Part shown: positions 22,971 to 23,052 of the stretch, piece by piece | Layout of the letters: each line of letters starts with the position of its first letter | Numbering within the stretch: the first letter of the stretch is position 1 | Assembly: GCA_017381835.1 (NCBI GenBank) | Contig: JAFOBK010000136.1 | Span: forward strand, 1 to 23,052 | DNA from: Oscillospiraceae bacterium | Lineage (GTDB): Bacteria > Bacillota_A > Clostridia > Oscillospirales > Oscillospiraceae | Length of the DNA: 23,052 nt | Direction of reading: 5' to 3' | Translations under genes and position numbers: made by a program | The notes under the pieces: generated by a model | Seen by the model: only the letters and a program-made list of their open reading frames with translations | What the model was told of the DNA's origin: nothing | The model's database searches: none

Positions 22971-23052
22971 ATGATTGAAGTCGAAAAGGATTTCGCTTCC
23001 AAAGGTGTAGCCGGTGCCGGTCTGGGTCTGGGTATCGCTGGTACTGCACTGG
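22971..23052 (+). CDS. Phage structural-type protein, N-terminus only (3' truncated)
   Basis: The first 27 codons of a gene that runs out of the window. The product begins MIEVEKDFASKG, then a Gly/Ala-rich hydrophobic helix (VAGAGLGLGIAGTALG-type). This N-terminus is recurrent in Firmicutes phage proteins of unknown function that continue with Cys motifs and a coiled coil. The hydrophobic segment could be a membrane or fusion-like helix. Its RBS is sequestered in the hairpin upstream. Confidence 0.6.
   Translation, partial: MIEVEKDFASKGVAGAGLGLGIAGTAL

Overview
The window is a contiguous block of late (virion and lysis) genes from a tailed phage, or a prophage of that type. All 24 genes called lie on the + strand, are packed with overlaps or gaps of a few bases, and mostly carry strong Shine-Dalgarno (SD) sequences (AGGAGG type) with ATG, GTG or TTG starts. 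The SD pattern, the moderate base composition, the Firmicutes-type phage families (M15 endolysin with a peptidoglycan-binding domain, small two-helix holin, collagen-like fibres, InlB-type repeat) and the N4-gp56-type major capsid protein suggest a phage of an anaerobic, probably gut, Clostridia host. Host assignment is inference. The standard genetic code reads cleanly, with TAA, TGA and TAG all used as stops.

Layout. Positions 1-1127 hold the 3' part of the major capsid gene and a small head gene, each followed by a hairpin. Positions 1145-8072 hold a connector-like protein, two collagen-like fibre proteins whose repeat DNA is nearly identical, a protein resembling a lipoate-protein ligase core, a further fibre protein, an SGNH hydrolase fused to an InlB-type repeat, a beta-rich nozzle-like protein and a 43-residue protein. 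Positions 8076-18744 hold a Gly-linker protein and a giant 3273-residue protein, then a clear terminator. Positions 18817-21467 hold a second set of small fibre or adhesion proteins. Positions 21467-22855 are the lysis cassette (endolysin, membrane protein, holin) plus a small basic, possibly helix-turn-helix protein, ending in a terminator. The last 100 bases contain a long hairpin that buries the ribosome binding site of the final, truncated gene.

How it may work together. No tape-measure, sheath or tail-tube gene is visible. With the N4-type capsid, the nozzle-like protein and the giant protein, this suggests a short-tailed virion. The giant protein carries an HExxH metallopeptidase motif, two hydrophobic stretches, a long coiled coil, a conserved Cys-rich domain of unknown function and C-terminal helical repeats. 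This fits the known theme of polyvalent proteins that travel with the DNA and act at the envelope or in the host cell.

Best candidates for something new: the lipoate-ligase-like protein inside the fibre cassette, the Cys-rich domain of the giant protein, its duplicated N-terminal motif, and the terminator-like hairpin over the last gene's start. All family names come from recognised sequence motifs, without database searches.
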